Source of the DNA: Comamonadaceae bacterium
Lineage (GTDB): Bacteria; Pseudomonadota; Gammaproteobacteria; Burkholderiales; Burkholderiaceae_C
Direction: 5' to 3'
Assembly: GCA_947487355.1 (NCBI GenBank)
Contig: CANKXC010000003.1
Span: 1 to 35,407, forward strand
DNA: 35,407 nt
Positions 1 to 12,604 of the stretch are shown here, piece by piece. Under the pieces are notes generated by a model. That model was not told where the DNA came from. It was given only the letters and a program-made list of their open reading frames with translations, and ran no database searches. The translations under genes were made by a program, and so were the position numbers. Every line of letters begins with the position of its first letter. Position 1 is the stretch's first letter.

Positions 1-128
1 TCGCTCTCTACCCAGAAACGGCGATATTGCAGGTTCGGCAGGAACCGGCGCTTGGTTTTGTTGTTGGCGTGGGAAACATTGTTTCCGACCATTGGGCCTT
101 TGCCCGTTACGTCGCAGACGCGTGCCAT
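1..128 (-). CDS. rpmB: 50S ribosomal protein L28, partial (runs off window start)
   Basis: Reverse complement from ATG at 128 reads [43 protein letters not shown], the L28 N-terminus. Confidence 0.93.
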   Translation of the reverse strand, partial: MARVCDVTGKGPMVGNNVSHANNKTKRRFLPNLQYRRFWVES

Positions 129-363
129 GTGGACACTCCGATACTTTTATAAACAGCTGGTGCCTGATGGGCTTTGAAGTTAGACAAAACACTTCGCCAA
201 CAAGCGAAAGAGTTTGCCAATAAACAAAACCTTAGACGATCCAGCCTCACCTCGCCAGAAGGGTGGCGGTAACCCATTTGTAGAGCTTCAAGGGATGAAG
301 TACTCAGCAAAGCCTTGGATTATAGCCAGCTTTTTAGGCCGATGCCAAGCCAAAAAGGGCCAA

Positions 364-1377
<1,014 letters not shown>

Positions 1378-1451
1378 CTAAAACCCCATTGTAAGAAGCT
1401 TGTGAAACACGTGTTTGGGGAGGTCTATCGGGTAAGCTTGAGGGTTAGATC

Positions 1452-3875
1452 ATGACCTATTCTCTTCGCACCCTCAACAGCGCTAACGGCACACCTGAAT
1501 CCGACCTGCAAAACCAAACGTCGGAAGGTGTTGGCTTACTGCGTTTCACCCAAGAAATTGTTTTATTGATAGGCGCTGTCAGCTGGCTGGCCTTGGCCTT
1601 GGCCATGTTCAGTTACAGCCCCAAAGACCCCTCTTGGTCCGGTTCAGGTTTGGGCGGTCCCTTGGTCAATTGGATGGGGACTGCGGGGGCCTGGGTGGCC
1701 GATGGCATGTACTTTTGCTTTGGTTATTCCGCTTGGTGGTTGGTGGCTGTTTTGGGGCGTGCGTGGCTCAAGGCTTGGGCCTACTGGTTAAGAGGATCTG
1801 ACGCTGCGGCCAATCCTAAACTTCGCGAAGAATCTAATTGGCAGACGCGGCTTATTTTTTGGTTGGGCCTTTTTGTATTGATGTCCGCCAGTTGCGCCAT
1901 TGAATGGGGGCGCTTGGCGCGTTGGGATGCCATCATGCCGGGTACCAGTGGTGGTGCGCTGGGCTTAACGGTAGGGCACTTTACTGCCAAATGGCTGGGT
2001 GCCAACGGTGCCGCATTGTTTGAAATTGTGTGCTTGGCCTTGGGCATGTCTTGGGCATTTGGATTTTCATGGGGCCAGGTTTGCGAAAACCTCGGCGCCA
2101 AAATTGATTCTCTGATGCAGTCACGACAAGAAAAGCGCGAAATGCAAGAAGACTTGGCCATGGGCCAGCAGGCTTTGCGCGAGCGCGAGCAACTCCAATC
2201 GAACACGCCTGTTGAACCTCAACTGCATCCCTTTGGTGATGAGTTTGAAGAGAAGCCGCTGTTTGCTGCGGCAGGGGTGGCTGCGCCAGTTTTTGCTGAG
2301 CCTGTTCCTCCCATGGTCATTGAGTCGCCTGTGACCGAAGTGCCACGCAGCGAGCGAGTGGTCAAAGAGCGCCAAAAGCCATTGTTCTCAGAATTACCCG
2401 ACAGCAAATTACCGCAGGTTGATTTGCTCGACAGCCTCACGCAGCGACAAGAAGGGGTATCGCCAGAAACTCTGGAGATGACCAGCCGCATGATTGAAAA
2501 ACGCCTGAAAGATTTTGGCGTTGAAGTGCGCGTGGTCGCTGCGGCGCCGGGTCCTGTCATTACGCGTTATGAAATTGAACCCGCCACCGGTGTCAAGGGC
2601 TCGCAAGTGGTCAACTTGGCCAAAGACTTGGCGCGCTCACTCAGCTTAATTTCCATTCGCGTGGTTGAAACCATTCCAGGCAAAAATTTCATGGCTTTGG
2701 AGTTGCCCAATGCCAAACGCCAATCCATCAAGCTCAGCGAAATTTTGGGCTCTCAGGTTTACAACGAAGCCAAGTCCATGCTCACCATGGGTTTGGGCAA
2801 AGACATTGTGGGCAATCCTGTGGTTGCCGATTTGGCCAAAATGCCGCACGTTTTGGTGGCGGGTACCACGGGTTCTGGTAAGTCCGTTGGTATCAATGCC
2901 ATGATTTTGTCGCTGCTCTACAAAGCCGAAGCGCGTGATGTTCGCTTGCTCATGATCGATCCCAAGATGTTGGAAATGTCGGTCTACGAAGGTATTCCGC
3001 ACTTGCTAGCGCCGGTTGTCACAGACATGCGACAAGCTGCACACGGCCTCAACTGGTGCGTAGGTGAAATGGAACGCCGCTACAAGTTGATGAGCAAAAT
3101 GGGTGTTCGCAACTTGGCAGGCTACAACGCCAAAATTGACGATGCGACCGAGCGCGAAGAATTCATTTTGAATCCGTTCAGTCTCACGCCCGACGATCCT
3201 GAACCTCTCAAACGCTTGCCGCACATTGTGGTGGTCATCGATGAGTTGGCCGACTTGATGATGGTGGTGGGCAAGAAGATTGAAGAGCTCATTGCACGCT
3301 TGGCACAAAAAGCGCGCGCCGCTGGCATTCACCTTATTTTGGCCACACAGCGCCCCAGTGTCGATGTCATTACTGGCTTGATTAAGGCCAACATTCCAAC
3401 GCGCATCGCTTTTCAAGTCTCCAGCAAAATCGACAGCCGAACCATTCTGGACCAAATGGGTGCTGAAGCTTTGCTGGGCATGGGCGACATGCTTTACATG
3501 CCATCCGGTACAGGATTCCCCATTCGAGTTCACGGCGCTTTTGTAAGCGACGAAGAAGTGCACCGTGTGGTCAGCTATTTGAAGTCACAGGGCGAACCAG
3601 ATTACATCGAAGGTGTGTTGGAAGGTGGCACCACCGATGGCGAAGACACGGGTTACGGTGATGCCAGTGATGCAGAAAAAGACCCCATGTACGACCAAGC
3701 TGTCGAAGTGGTTCTGAAGAATCGCAAGGCCAGTATTTCATTGGTTCAGCGCCATCTCAAAATTGGTTACAACCGTGCAGCACGTTTGGTCGAAGAGATG
3801 GAAAAAGCGGGCTTGGTCAGTTCCATGAGCACCAACGGTCAGCGTGAAATTTTGGTGCCTGCGCGCACCGAATGA
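1452..3875 (+). CDS. ftsK: DNA translocase FtsK
   Basis: N-terminal TM segments, Walker [17 protein letters not shown]-terminal gamma winged helix ([29 protein letters not shown]). Confidence 0.97.
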   Translation: MTYSLRTLNSANGTPESDLQNQTSEGVGLLRFTQEIVLLIGAVSWLALALAMFSYSPKDPSWSGSGLGGPLVNWMGTAGAWVADGMYFCFGYSAWWLVAVLGRAWLKAWAYWLRGSDAAANPKLREESNWQTRLIFWLGLFVLMSASCAIEWGRLARWDAIMPGTSGGALGLTVGHFTAKWLGANGAALFEIVCLALGMSWAFGFSWGQVCENLGAKIDSLMQSRQEKREMQEDLAMGQQALREREQLQSNTPVEPQLHPFGDEFEEKPLFAAAGVAAPVFAEPVPPMVIESPVTEVPRSERVVKERQKPLFSELPDSKLPQVDLLDSLTQRQEGVSPETLEMTSRMIEKRLKDFGVEVRVVAAAPGPVITRYEIEPATGVKGSQVVNLAKDLARSLSLISIRVVETIPGKNFMALELPNAKRQSIKLSEILGSQVYNEAKSMLTMGLGKDIVGNPVVADLAKMPHVLVAGTTGSGKSVGINAMILSLLYKAEARDVRLLMIDPKMLEMSVYEGIPHLLAPVVTDMRQAAHGLNWCVGEMERRYKLMSKMGVRNLAGYNAKIDDATEREEFILNPFSLTPDDPEPLKRLPHIVVVIDELADLMMVVGKKIEELIARLAQKARAAGIHLILATQRPSVDVITGLIKANIPTRIAFQVSSKIDSRTILDQMGAEALLGMGDMLYMPSGTGFPIRVHGAFVSDEEVHRVVSYLKSQGEPDYIEGVLEGGTTDGEDTGYGDASDAEKDPMYDQAVEVVLKNRKASISLVQRHLKIGYNRAARLVEEMEKAGLVSSMSTNGQREILVPARTE

Positions 3876-3903
3876 CACTGCCACTGAATTGGAGTCACTG
3901 CAA

Positions 3904-4578
3904 ATGACAAGCTTTTTTAGAGGACTCATGGCATGTCTTTTTGCGCTGCATTTTTGTAGCGTCACGCTGGCCCAGGCCCCTAACGCAGAGGCCATGAACA
4001 GTCTGAGTCAGTTCCTCAAGCAAACACAAAGTGGACGTGCGCAATTTACCCAAATTGTGACCTCGCCTGCCAAAGCAGATCAAGCACCTCGCAAGAAAAC
4101 TTCGTCTGGCACATTCGAATTTCAAAGACCTCAACAATTTCGGTTTGCTTATCAAAAACCCTTTGTTCAAACCATGGTCTCAGATGGTCAATTCCTCTGG
4201 CTCTATGACGCAGACCTCAACCAGGTCACTGTCAGAAAACAAAGCCAGGCTTTGGGTCAAACACCAGCAGCGTTCATAGCATCCACAGGCGATTTAAAAG
4301 TTCTTCAGGCTGAATTCAACCTGATAGCCGAAGCAGATTCAGAGGGCATGCAATGGGTCAAGGCCATACCCAAACAATCGGAAGGGGCTGTGCAGGCCAT
4401 CCGTGTGGGCTTGAAAGTTCAAGGTCAAGCCATTCCTGTGTTGACCGCCTTGGAAATTGTGGATGGTTTGGGTCAAACCTCGCGCCTGAGCTTTCAAAAT
4501 TTTGAAGTCAATGCCAAATTGGCCTCCGAAACTTTTCAATTCAAAACGCCTGCTGGCGCGCAGGTAATCAGGCCATGA
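3904..4578 (+). CDS. lolA: Outer membrane lipoprotein carrier protein LolA (start trimmed from ORF 3844 to ATG 3904)
   Basis: Signal peptide MTSFFRGLMACLFALHFCSVTLAQA; FEFQRPQQFRFAYQKPFVQTMVSDGQFLWLYDADLNQVTVR is LolA-like; sits between ftsK and rarA. Confidence 0.92.
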   Translation: MTSFFRGLMACLFALHFCSVTLAQAPNAEAMNSLSQFLKQTQSGRAQFTQIVTSPAKADQAPRKKTSSGTFEFQRPQQFRFAYQKPFVQTMVSDGQFLWLYDADLNQVTVRKQSQALGQTPAAFIASTGDLKVLQAEFNLIAEADSEGMQWVKAIPKQSEGAVQAIRVGLKVQGQAIPVLTALEIVDGLGQTSRLSFQNFEVNAKLASETFQFKTPAGAQVIRP

Positions 4579-5903
4579 CCAGCCCAGACTCTTCAGGTCT
4601 ACAGTGGCAATCTTCTTTGCACCAACCCCTGGCCGAAAAATTACGACCCCGAAGTTTGGGTGAGGTCATCGGGCAGCAGCATTTGTTGGGCGAGGGATTG
4701 GCGCTGCGTTTGGCCTTTGAATCGGGTCAACCGCACAGTTGTATTTTGTGGGGTCCACCAGGTGTGGGCAAAACCACCATTGCCAGACTTATGGCCGATG
4801 CCTTTGATGCGCAGTTCATCAGCATCAGTGCCGTTTTGGGTGGTGTCAAAGACATTCGGGAAGCGGTTGAAAAAGCACAGACCGCATTGCAAAGTTTGCA
4901 GCCGCAACGCACCATCGTTTTTGTGGACGAGGTGCACAGATTTAACAAAAGCCAACAAGATGCTTTTTTGCCGCATGTCGAGAGTGGCTTGTTTACCTTC
5001 ATTGGCGCAACCACCGAGAACCCTTCCTTTGAAGTGAACTCTGCATTGTTGTCGCGTGCCGCGGTTTATGTGCTTCAAGCCTTAGGTGAAGAAGACCTTC
5101 AACAAATCATTCAACGGGCCTTGGCCATCGGTGCCATTGCGCCCCTTGAAGCAGAGGCTGCACAAAGATTGATTGCCTATGCAGATGGCGATGCGCGCCG
5201 CTTGTTGAACACCCTCGAGACTTTGGCGGTGGCTGCGCAACGAGAAAAGTTGAGTCAAATTTCTGACGCATGGCTCCTCAAAGTATTGGGCGAGCGCATG
5301 CGCCGTTATGACAAAGGTGGTGAGCAGTTTTATGACACCATCAGTGCCTTGCACAAGTCGGTCAGAGGCTCTGACCCCGATGCCGCGTTGTATTGGTTCA
5401 CCCGCATGCTCGATGGTGGTGCCGATCCGCGCTACATGGCGCGACGTTTAATTCGCATGGCTTCAGAAGACATTGGGCTGGCCGATCCCAGGGCGCTGCG
5501 ATTGGCGTTGGATGCTTCAGAAGTCTACGAACGCTTAGGCAGTCCAGAGGGCGAGTTGGCCTTGGCGGAATGTGTCATTTATTTGGCTGTGGCAGCCAAA
5601 TCGAATGCGGTTTATAAAGCTTTCAATGAAGCCAAGGCGTGGGTCAAAAAAGATGGCACGCGGCCTGTCCCTATGCATTTGCGAAATGCACCCACACAGC
5701 TCATGAAGAATTTGGACTATGGCAAGGGCTACCGTTACGCGCACAACGAAGAGGATGGCTTTGCAGCTGGCGAAAACTACTTGCCTGAGGGTATGCCTGC
5801 ACCGGGTTTTTACAGGCCTGTGAACAGAGGTCTTGAGTTGAAAATTGCAGAAAAAATGGCCAGCTTAAATTCATTGAATCAAGCCAAGTCGGTCAAAAAC
5901 TAG
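4575..5903 (+). CDS. rarA: Replication-associated recombination protein A (MgsA/RarA AAA+ ATPase)
   Basis: LAEKLRPRSLGEVIGQQHLLG, GPPGVGKTT, VDEVHRFNKSQQDAFLPHVE; ATGA overlap with lolA. Confidence 0.96.
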   Translation: MTSPDSSGLQWQSSLHQPLAEKLRPRSLGEVIGQQHLLGEGLALRLAFESGQPHSCILWGPPGVGKTTIARLMADAFDAQFISISAVLGGVKDIREAVEKAQTALQSLQPQRTIVFVDEVHRFNKSQQDAFLPHVESGLFTFIGATTENPSFEVNSALLSRAAVYVLQALGEEDLQQIIQRALAIGAIAPLEAEAAQRLIAYADGDARRLLNTLETLAVAAQREKLSQISDAWLLKVLGERMRRYDKGGEQFYDTISALHKSVRGSDPDAALYWFTRMLDGGADPRYMARRLIRMASEDIGLADPRALRLALDASEVYERLGSPEGELALAECVIYLAVAAKSNAVYKAFNEAKAWVKKDGTRPVPMHLRNAPTQLMKNLDYGKGYRYAHNEEDGFAAGENYLPEGMPAPGFYRPVNRGLELKIAEKMASLNSLNQAKSVKN

Positions 5904-5914
5904 GAATCAAGCTT

Positions 5915-6844
5915 ATGGATGTTTTCATTCAACAAGTCATCAATGGCTTGGTTTTAGGCAGCATGTATGCCCTCATTGCTTTGGGCTACACCATGGTCTA
6001 CGGCATCATCAATTTAATTAACTTTGCGCATGGCGAAGTTTTGATGGTGGCAGCGCTCACCAGTTGGTCTGTGATCGGCCTCATGCAAGAGTCGATGACT
6101 GGCACGCCAGGCTGGGTCATTTTATTAATTGCTCTGGTGATCGCCAGTGTGGTTGCGGCTTGTTTAAATTTCACGATTGAAAAAATCGCTTACCGACCTT
6201 TGCGTAACAGTCCCAAACTTGCGCCACTCATCACGGCCATTGGTATGAGCATCTTGCTGCAAACATTGGCCATGATCATCTGGAAACCCAATTACAAGCC
6301 CTATCCCACTTTGTTGCCAAGCACGCCATTCAACATAGGGGGTGCCGTTATTTCTTCAACCCAAATCATGATTTTGGCTGTCACTGCCATCTCACTGGCT
6401 GTTTTGATGTGGATCGTCAACGCCACCAAATTGGGACGCGCCATGCGAGCCACTTCTGAGAATCCAAAAGTGGCTGCATTGATGGGTGTTAAGCCCGACT
6501 TCGTTATTTCTGCCACCTTTGTAATCGGCGCTGTTTTAGCCGCCATTGCAGGCGTCATGTTTGCATCCAATTACGGCACTGTGCATCACAGCATGGGATT
6601 TTTGCCAGGCCTTAAAGCTTTCACGGCGGCTGTGTTTGGCGGCATTGGCAACCTCACGGGCGCTGTGGTTGGCGGCCTGCTCTTGGGCCTAATTGAATCG
6701 ATTGGATCAGGCTACATCGGTGCGCTAACTGGCGGTGTCCTAGGCAGTCACTATGCCGATATTTTTGCCTTTATTGTTTTGATTTTTGTTTTGACCCTGA
6801 GGCCTTCTGGCTTGATGGGTGAGCGTGTCGCCGATCGCGCTTAA
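5915..6844 (+). CDS. livH: Branched-chain amino-acid type ABC transporter permease LivH
   Basis: MDVFIQQVINGLVLGSMYALIALGYTMVYGIINLINFAHGE, canonical LivH N-terminus. Confidence 0.94.
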   Translation: MDVFIQQVINGLVLGSMYALIALGYTMVYGIINLINFAHGEVLMVAALTSWSVIGLMQESMTGTPGWVILLIALVIASVVAACLNFTIEKIAYRPLRNSPKLAPLITAIGMSILLQTLAMIIWKPNYKPYPTLLPSTPFNIGGAVISSTQIMILAVTAISLAVLMWIVNATKLGRAMRATSENPKVAALMGVKPDFVISATFVIGAVLAAIAGVMFASNYGTVHHSMGFLPGLKAFTAAVFGGIGNLTGAVVGGLLLGLIESIGSGYIGALTGGVLGSHYADIFAFIVLIFVLTLRPSGLMGERVADRA

Positions 6845-6863
6845 GCAAAGAGTGAGAATTTTC

Positions 6864-7949
<1,086 letters not shown>

Positions 7950-7950
7950 T

Positions 7951-8739
7951 ATGAATGCCCCTCAAAACGCTTCCAACACCGTTTTAAAAGTCGCTGGCAT
8001 TTCCAAGCGTTTTGGCGGTCTGCAAGCTTTGTCTGATGTTGGCATGACCATTGAGCGCGGCCAAGTGTATGGGCTCATTGGACCCAACGGCGCAGGAAAG
8101 ACAACCTTCTTCAATGTCATTACAGGCCTCTACACGCCTGACAGCGGAAGCTTTGAACTGGCTGGTAAGCCTTATCAGCCCTCGGCTGTGCATGAAGTTG
8201 CACAAGCTGGCATTGCGCGCACGTTCCAAAATATCCGTTTGTTTGCAGAAATGACGGCCTTGGAAAATGTCATGGTGGGACGACATGTTCGGACCTCCTC
8301 GGGTTTGTTGGGGGCTATTTTTAGAACCGCCAAGTTCAAGCAGGAAGAAGCTGAAATTGCCAAGCGCTCGCAAGAATTGCTCGACTATGTTGGCATTGGC
8401 CAATACGCCGATTACCGCGCACGCACTTTGTCGTATGGCGATCAACGCCGATTAGAAATTGCACGTGCCTTGGCCACCGATCCTCAACTCATTGCTTTGG
8501 ACGAGCCCGCTGCCGGTATGAACGCCACAGAGAAAGTCCAATTGCGCGCCCTCATCGATCAAATTCGCAAAGACAATCGCACCATTTTGTTAATTGAACA
8601 CGATGTGAAGTTGGTCATGGGCTTGTGCGACAGGGTGACCGTGCTGGACTACGGCAAACAAATTGCGGAAGGTACGCCCGCTGAAGTTCAGAAAAATGAA
8701 AAAGTGATCGAAGCCTATTTAGGCACCGGAGGACATTGA
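7951..8739 (+). CDS. livG: High-affinity branched-chain amino-acid ABC transporter ATP-binding protein LivG
   Basis: GPNGAGKTTFFNVITG Walker A, LSYGDQRRLEIARALA signature, LALDEPAAGMN. Confidence 0.95.
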   Translation: MNAPQNASNTVLKVAGISKRFGGLQALSDVGMTIERGQVYGLIGPNGAGKTTFFNVITGLYTPDSGSFELAGKPYQPSAVHEVAQAGIARTFQNIRLFAEMTALENVMVGRHVRTSSGLLGAIFRTAKFKQEEAEIAKRSQELLDYVGIGQYADYRARTLSYGDQRRLEIARALATDPQLIALDEPAAGMNATEKVQLRALIDQIRKDNRTILLIEHDVKLVMGLCDRVTVLDYGKQIAEGTPAEVQKNEKVIEAYLGTGGH

Positions 8740-8740
8740 G

Positions 8741-9457
8741 ATGGCGGCCACATTGTTGAAAGTCAAAGGCCTTCAGGTGGCCTACGGCGGCATACAGGCT
8801 GTCAAAGGTGTCGACTTTGAAGTGCATGAAGGCGAATTGGTTTCCTTGATTGGCTCCAACGGTGCGGGTAAAACAAGCACCATGAAAGCCATCACGGGTT
8901 CATTGCCACTGCATGCAGGCGACATTGAATACTTGGGTCAAAGTATTGTGGGCCAGGGTCCTTGGGATTTGGTGAAGCAAGGCTTGGCCATGGTGCCAGA
9001 GGGTCGGGGTGTTTTCACGCGCATGACCATCATTGAAAACTTGCTCATGGGTGCGTACATCCGAAATGACAAGGCGGCCATTCAAGATGACATGGAAAAG
9101 GTCTTCGAAACATTTCCGCGTTTGCGTGAACGCAAAGATCAGCTAGCAGGCACCATGTCCGGTGGAGAACAGCAAATGCTGGCCATGGGCCGTGCGCTCA
9201 TGAGTCGGCCCAAAGTTTTGTTGTTGGACGAACCCTCAATGGGCTTGTCACCCATCATGGTTGACAAAATATTTGAAGTGATTCGAGATGTTTTTTCTCA
9301 GGGTGTGACCGTGCTGTTGGTTGAGCAAAATGCAAGTCGCGCATTGGCCATCGCCAACCGAGGCTACGTCATGGAGTCGGGTTTGATCAGCATGACGGGT
9401 CGAGGTCAGGATTTGCTCAATGACCCAAAGGTGAGAGCCGCCTATTTGGGCGAATAA
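8741..9457 (+). CDS. livF: Branched-chain amino-acid ABC transporter ATP-binding protein LivF
   Basis: GSNGAGKTSTMKAITG, MSGGEQQMLAMGRALMSRPKVLLLDEPSMGLSP. Confidence 0.95.
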   Translation: MAATLLKVKGLQVAYGGIQAVKGVDFEVHEGELVSLIGSNGAGKTSTMKAITGSLPLHAGDIEYLGQSIVGQGPWDLVKQGLAMVPEGRGVFTRMTIIENLLMGAYIRNDKAAIQDDMEKVFETFPRLRERKDQLAGTMSGGEQQMLAMGRALMSRPKVLLLDEPSMGLSPIMVDKIFEVIRDVFSQGVTVLLVEQNASRALAIANRGYVMESGLISMTGRGQDLLNDPKVRAAYLGE

Positions 9458-9459
9458 AA

Positions 9460-9483
9460 AAAGGCACTGCGTGCAGTGCCTTT
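9460..9483. terminator. Bidirectional intrinsic terminator between livF and the convergent Bug receptor gene
   Basis: AAAGGCACTGC-GT-GCAGTGCCTTT: perfect 11-bp inverted repeat, A-run on its left and TTT on its right, just after the livF stop. Confidence 0.85.
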
Positions 9484-9502
9484 AAGGTGCTTGACAGCGC
9501 CA

Positions 9503-10525
9503 TCAGTCAACACGCGCGCCGCTGGCTTTAACCACTGGTTCGTATTTGGCCAGTTCACGTTTCATGAATGCCGAAAATTGTTCGGGTGTACTCACTACAG
9601 GCTCGGCCATCATCATGCCAAATCGGGTTTTGGTTTCGGGTGCATTCAAGGCGGCAGCAAAAGCTTGATGCAGTTTGGCAACCACAGCGGGGGGGGTAGC
9701 TGCAGGCGCGATCAAACCCCACCAAGTGTCAACTTCAAAACCTTTGATGGTTTCTGACATGGCGGGAATATCTGGCAAAGCAGCACTTCTTTGAGCAGTG
9801 GTCACTGCCAGCGCTTTCAGTTTGCCCGCCCTAATGTTGGCTGCTGCAGTGGCCAAGTTGTCAAAGTTGAAATCAACTTGTCCAGATAAAAGTGCCAACT
9901 GCGCAGGGTTGCCACCGTTGTAGGGAATGTGCACCGCAAAAATACCGGCATCGCGTTTGAACATTTCTGCTGCTAAGTGGCCCGCACTGCCATTGCCACC
10001 AGAGCCAACATTCAATTTACCTGGGTTGGCTTTGGCGTAGGCGATTAAATCGGCCAGTGAATTGATTTTTAAACGTTGTGCGGTTTCGGCATTCATGACC
10101 AACACATTGGGTACGCGAACCATTTGCGTGATGCCGACAAAGTCGCTGGCCGCATTGAATGGCATCTTGTTGTACAGCCAAGGATTGATGGCGTGGGTGG
10201 CTACCGCTGCAATGCCAATGGTGTAACCATCGGCGGGCGCTTTGGCCACAATGTCGACGCCCAAATTGCCACCAGCGCCTGGTTTGTTGTCGATGACGAC
10301 CGTTCCCAATGTGTCTTTGACCCGCTCGGCCAAAGCTCGGGCTGTGACATCAATGGGGCCGCCTGGTGCATAGGGAACCACCAACCGTATAGGCTTGGTG
10401 AGTGGGGCGTTTGCTGCCGTACTTGTTTGTGTCTGCGCATGCAACATGCAGGAGGCCAACGCGGTCACCAATACGCTCACTGTTTTGAGCAGCAAATTCT
10501 TTGGCTGAATTGTTGTCGACATCAT
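9503..10525 (-). CDS. Tripartite tricarboxylate transporter substrate-binding protein (Bug/TctC family)
   Basis: Signal peptide, KPIRLVVPYAPGGPIDVTARALAERV, GTVVIDNKPGAGGNLGVDIVAKAPADGYT. Confidence 0.94.
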   Translation of the reverse strand: MMSTTIQPKNLLLKTVSVLVTALASCMLHAQTQTSTAANAPLTKPIRLVVPYAPGGPIDVTARALAERVKDTLGTVVIDNKPGAGGNLGVDIVAKAPADGYTIGIAAVATHAINPWLYNKMPFNAASDFVGITQMVRVPNVLVMNAETAQRLKINSLADLIAYAKANPGKLNVGSGGNGSAGHLAAEMFKRDAGIFAVHIPYNGGNPAQLALLSGQVDFNFDNLATAAANIRAGKLKALAVTTAQRSAALPDIPAMSETIKGFEVDTWWGLIAPAATPPAVVAKLHQAFAAALNAPETKTRFGMMMAEPVVSTPEQFSAFMKRELAKYEPVVKASGARVD

Positions 10526-11568
10526 GCAGACTCCTTGGCCTTGTCGGCTTCTGAGGTGAATGAATCGGCAAAAAAGGCTTCTTCAGGCAAGCCCGCTTTG
10601 GTGGTGTAGTCGGCACGTGCAGAGTCCACCACAATCGGCGCGCCGCATGCATAAACTTGAAAGCCGCTTAAATCGGAATGGTCTTGCAAAACAGCTTGGT
10701 GAACAAAACCAGTACGGCCCGTCCAAGCGTCTTCTGGCAAGGCGTCAGACACAACCGGAATGTATGTCAAGTTGGGCATGGCTTCGACTTGGGCCTCTAC
10801 CCAATCGCTCATGTACAAATCGGACGGACGGCGACCTCCCCAATACAAAGTGGCGGGCCGTGTGATGCCTTTGTGTTGCATGTGCTCAATGAGGGCCTTG
10901 ATGGGGGCAAAGCCGGTGCCAGATGCCAACAAAATAATGGGTGCATTGGAATCCTCACGAAGAAAGAAGCTGCCGTAAGGGCCTTCAATGCGCAGAATGT
11001 CTTTTTCTTTCATGCTGCTAAACACCACATCGGTAAATTTGCCACCTGGCATGTGTCTGATGTGCAACTCAACTTTGGGCGCAGCTGCGTCCAAGGTGTG
11101 GGGCGCATTGGCCATGCTGTAACTTCTGCGCGAGCCATCGCGCAACAAAAATTCGACATATTGACCCGCATGAAATTTCATGACGTCGGTGGCTGGCAGT
11201 TGCATGACGATGGACATGACGTCATGCGATTTTTTTTCTAGGCTGACCACTCGCACAGGCATTTTTTTGATGGGGAAACTGCCTTCTTCAGTGACCTGGC
11301 GTGACTCCAAAACCACATCGCTCTGAGCGGTTGAGCAGCATGTCAAGATCAGACCTTGCGCCTCTTCCTCCGCGCTAAGTGCTTTGGCTTGATGGTCGCC
11401 ATGAATCACGGTGCCCGATATTTTTTTGCATTTGCAGGAGCCACAAGCACCATCTTTACAGCCGTAAGGCAGGCCAATGCCTTGACGAATGCCTGCCGCC
11501 AGCAAGGTTTCTGAGCTGTCTGCACTGAAAATACGGCCACTGGGTTGAACGCTGATTTGGAAGCTCAT
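10522..11568 (-). CDS. 2Fe-2S / FAD-dependent NAD(P)H reductase (CDP-6-deoxy-delta-3,4-glucoseen reductase-like)
   Basis: Plant-type ferredoxin motif LPYGCKDGACGSCKCKK...LTCC, FAD-binding RSYSMAN, NAD-binding ILLASGTGFAPIKALIEH. Confidence 0.9.
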   Translation of the reverse strand: MSFQISVQPSGRIFSADSSETLLAAGIRQGIGLPYGCKDGACGSCKCKKISGTVIHGDHQAKALSAEEEAQGLILTCCSTAQSDVVLESRQVTEEGSFPIKKMPVRVVSLEKKSHDVMSIVMQLPATDVMKFHAGQYVEFLLRDGSRRSYSMANAPHTLDAAAPKVELHIRHMPGGKFTDVVFSSMKEKDILRIEGPYGSFFLREDSNAPIILLASGTGFAPIKALIEHMQHKGITRPATLYWGGRRPSDLYMSDWVEAQVEAMPNLTYIPVVSDALPEDAWTGRTGFVHQAVLQDHSDLSGFQVYACGAPIVVDSARADYTTKAGLPEEAFFADSFTSEADKAKESA

Positions 11569-12576
11569 CTTTTCGGTATCCTAGGGGGGTCTGAAATTTG
11601 TGAATCCCTGATTTTGCCTTCAAACCAAACACCTTTGGGCGCTTTGCCCTCCCGCTTTCGAAAAGAACGGGTTTTGATCATCGGCTGCGGTGATGTGGGA
11701 CAGCGCGCTGCCAAACATTTGGTGGGAAGAGCCAGGGTGGTGGCCTTGACTTCCAGCCCAGTCAAGCAGGCCGATTTCAGGACTCAGGGAATTGTGCCTG
11801 TTCTGGGCAACTTAGACTTTCCAGAAACCTTGCAACGTTTAGCTGGGTGGGCCACTCGTGTCTTGCATTTAGCGCCCCCACCCTCTGACCGGGTAGGTGA
11901 GTGGTCAACCGATCCCCGAACCTTAAACTTAATCAGGGCACTGAAAAAAAGAACGCTACCGAGGTCTTTGGTCTATGGTTCAACCAGTGGCGTCTATGGC
12001 GACTGTCAGGGCCAATGGGTATCTGAATCGCAGCCAGTCAAACCGCACACCCCAAGAGCGATGCGCCGAGTTGATGCCGAAAAAGTAGTTCGGTTTTTAG
12101 GTCGCTCAGGCGTGCGTACATCCATTTTGCGAATACCAGGCATTTATGCGCCAGACCGTGTCAATGGCACGCCGCGCGAGAGGCTTCTAAAGGGTACGCC
12201 TGTGCTGGTGGAGGCAGACGATGTCTATACCAATCACATTCATTCTGATGATTTGGCCAGAGCCAGTGTGGCGGCAATTTGGCGCGGCAAACCACAGAGG
12301 GTTTATCACGTCAGCGACGACACGCATTTAAAGATGGGCGACTATTTTGATGCTGCGGCTGATTTGATGGGCCTCAAGCGCCCACCGCGTGTACCGCGCA
12401 GTCAAGCTCAGGAAAGTTTGCCGCTGATGTTGTTGAGTTTTATGAGCGAATCGCGTCGGCTTCGCAATGATCGACTTAAAAATGAATTGCGTGTGCCATT
12501 GAAGTATCCAAATGTCCAAATAGGTTTAAAGCCAATGGCGCAAAAGATCGAGCCAATTGAATTGGCGCCTTCATGA
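11545..12576 (+). CDS. SDR / NAD-dependent epimerase-dehydratase family protein (5' end uncertain)
   Basis: VLIIGCGDVGQRAAKHLV Rossmann motif, VYGSTSGVYGDCQGQWVSE, RVDAEKVV, RIPGIYAPDR, HSDDLARA; ATG 11545 overlaps the divergent gene. Confidence 0.85.
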   Translation: MNADLEAHLFGILGGSEICESLILPSNQTPLGALPSRFRKERVLIIGCGDVGQRAAKHLVGRARVVALTSSPVKQADFRTQGIVPVLGNLDFPETLQRLAGWATRVLHLAPPPSDRVGEWSTDPRTLNLIRALKKRTLPRSLVYGSTSGVYGDCQGQWVSESQPVKPHTPRAMRRVDAEKVVRFLGRSGVRTSILRIPGIYAPDRVNGTPRERLLKGTPVLVEADDVYTNHIHSDDLARASVAAIWRGKPQRVYHVSDDTHLKMGDYFDAAADLMGLKRPPRVPRSQAQESLPLMLLSFMSESRRLRNDRLKNELRVPLKYPNVQIGLKPMAQKIEPIELAPS

Positions 12577-12604
12577 TGAAGGCCTTGCGTGCCTTTGATT
12601 GCGC

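Noticed and set aside
192-207. Small hairpin TTCGC-CAACAA-GCGAA upstream of rpmB
   Set aside because: Only a 5-bp stem; not distinguishable from chance.
3006-3563. 185-aa minus-strand ORF antisense to ftsK
   Set aside because: Shadow ORF of a clearly conserved gene; no recognisable domain and low-complexity His-rich composition.
10076-10609. 177-aa plus-strand ORF opposite the Bug receptor
   Set aside because: Antisense to a confidently assigned coding sequence; no recognisable motifs.
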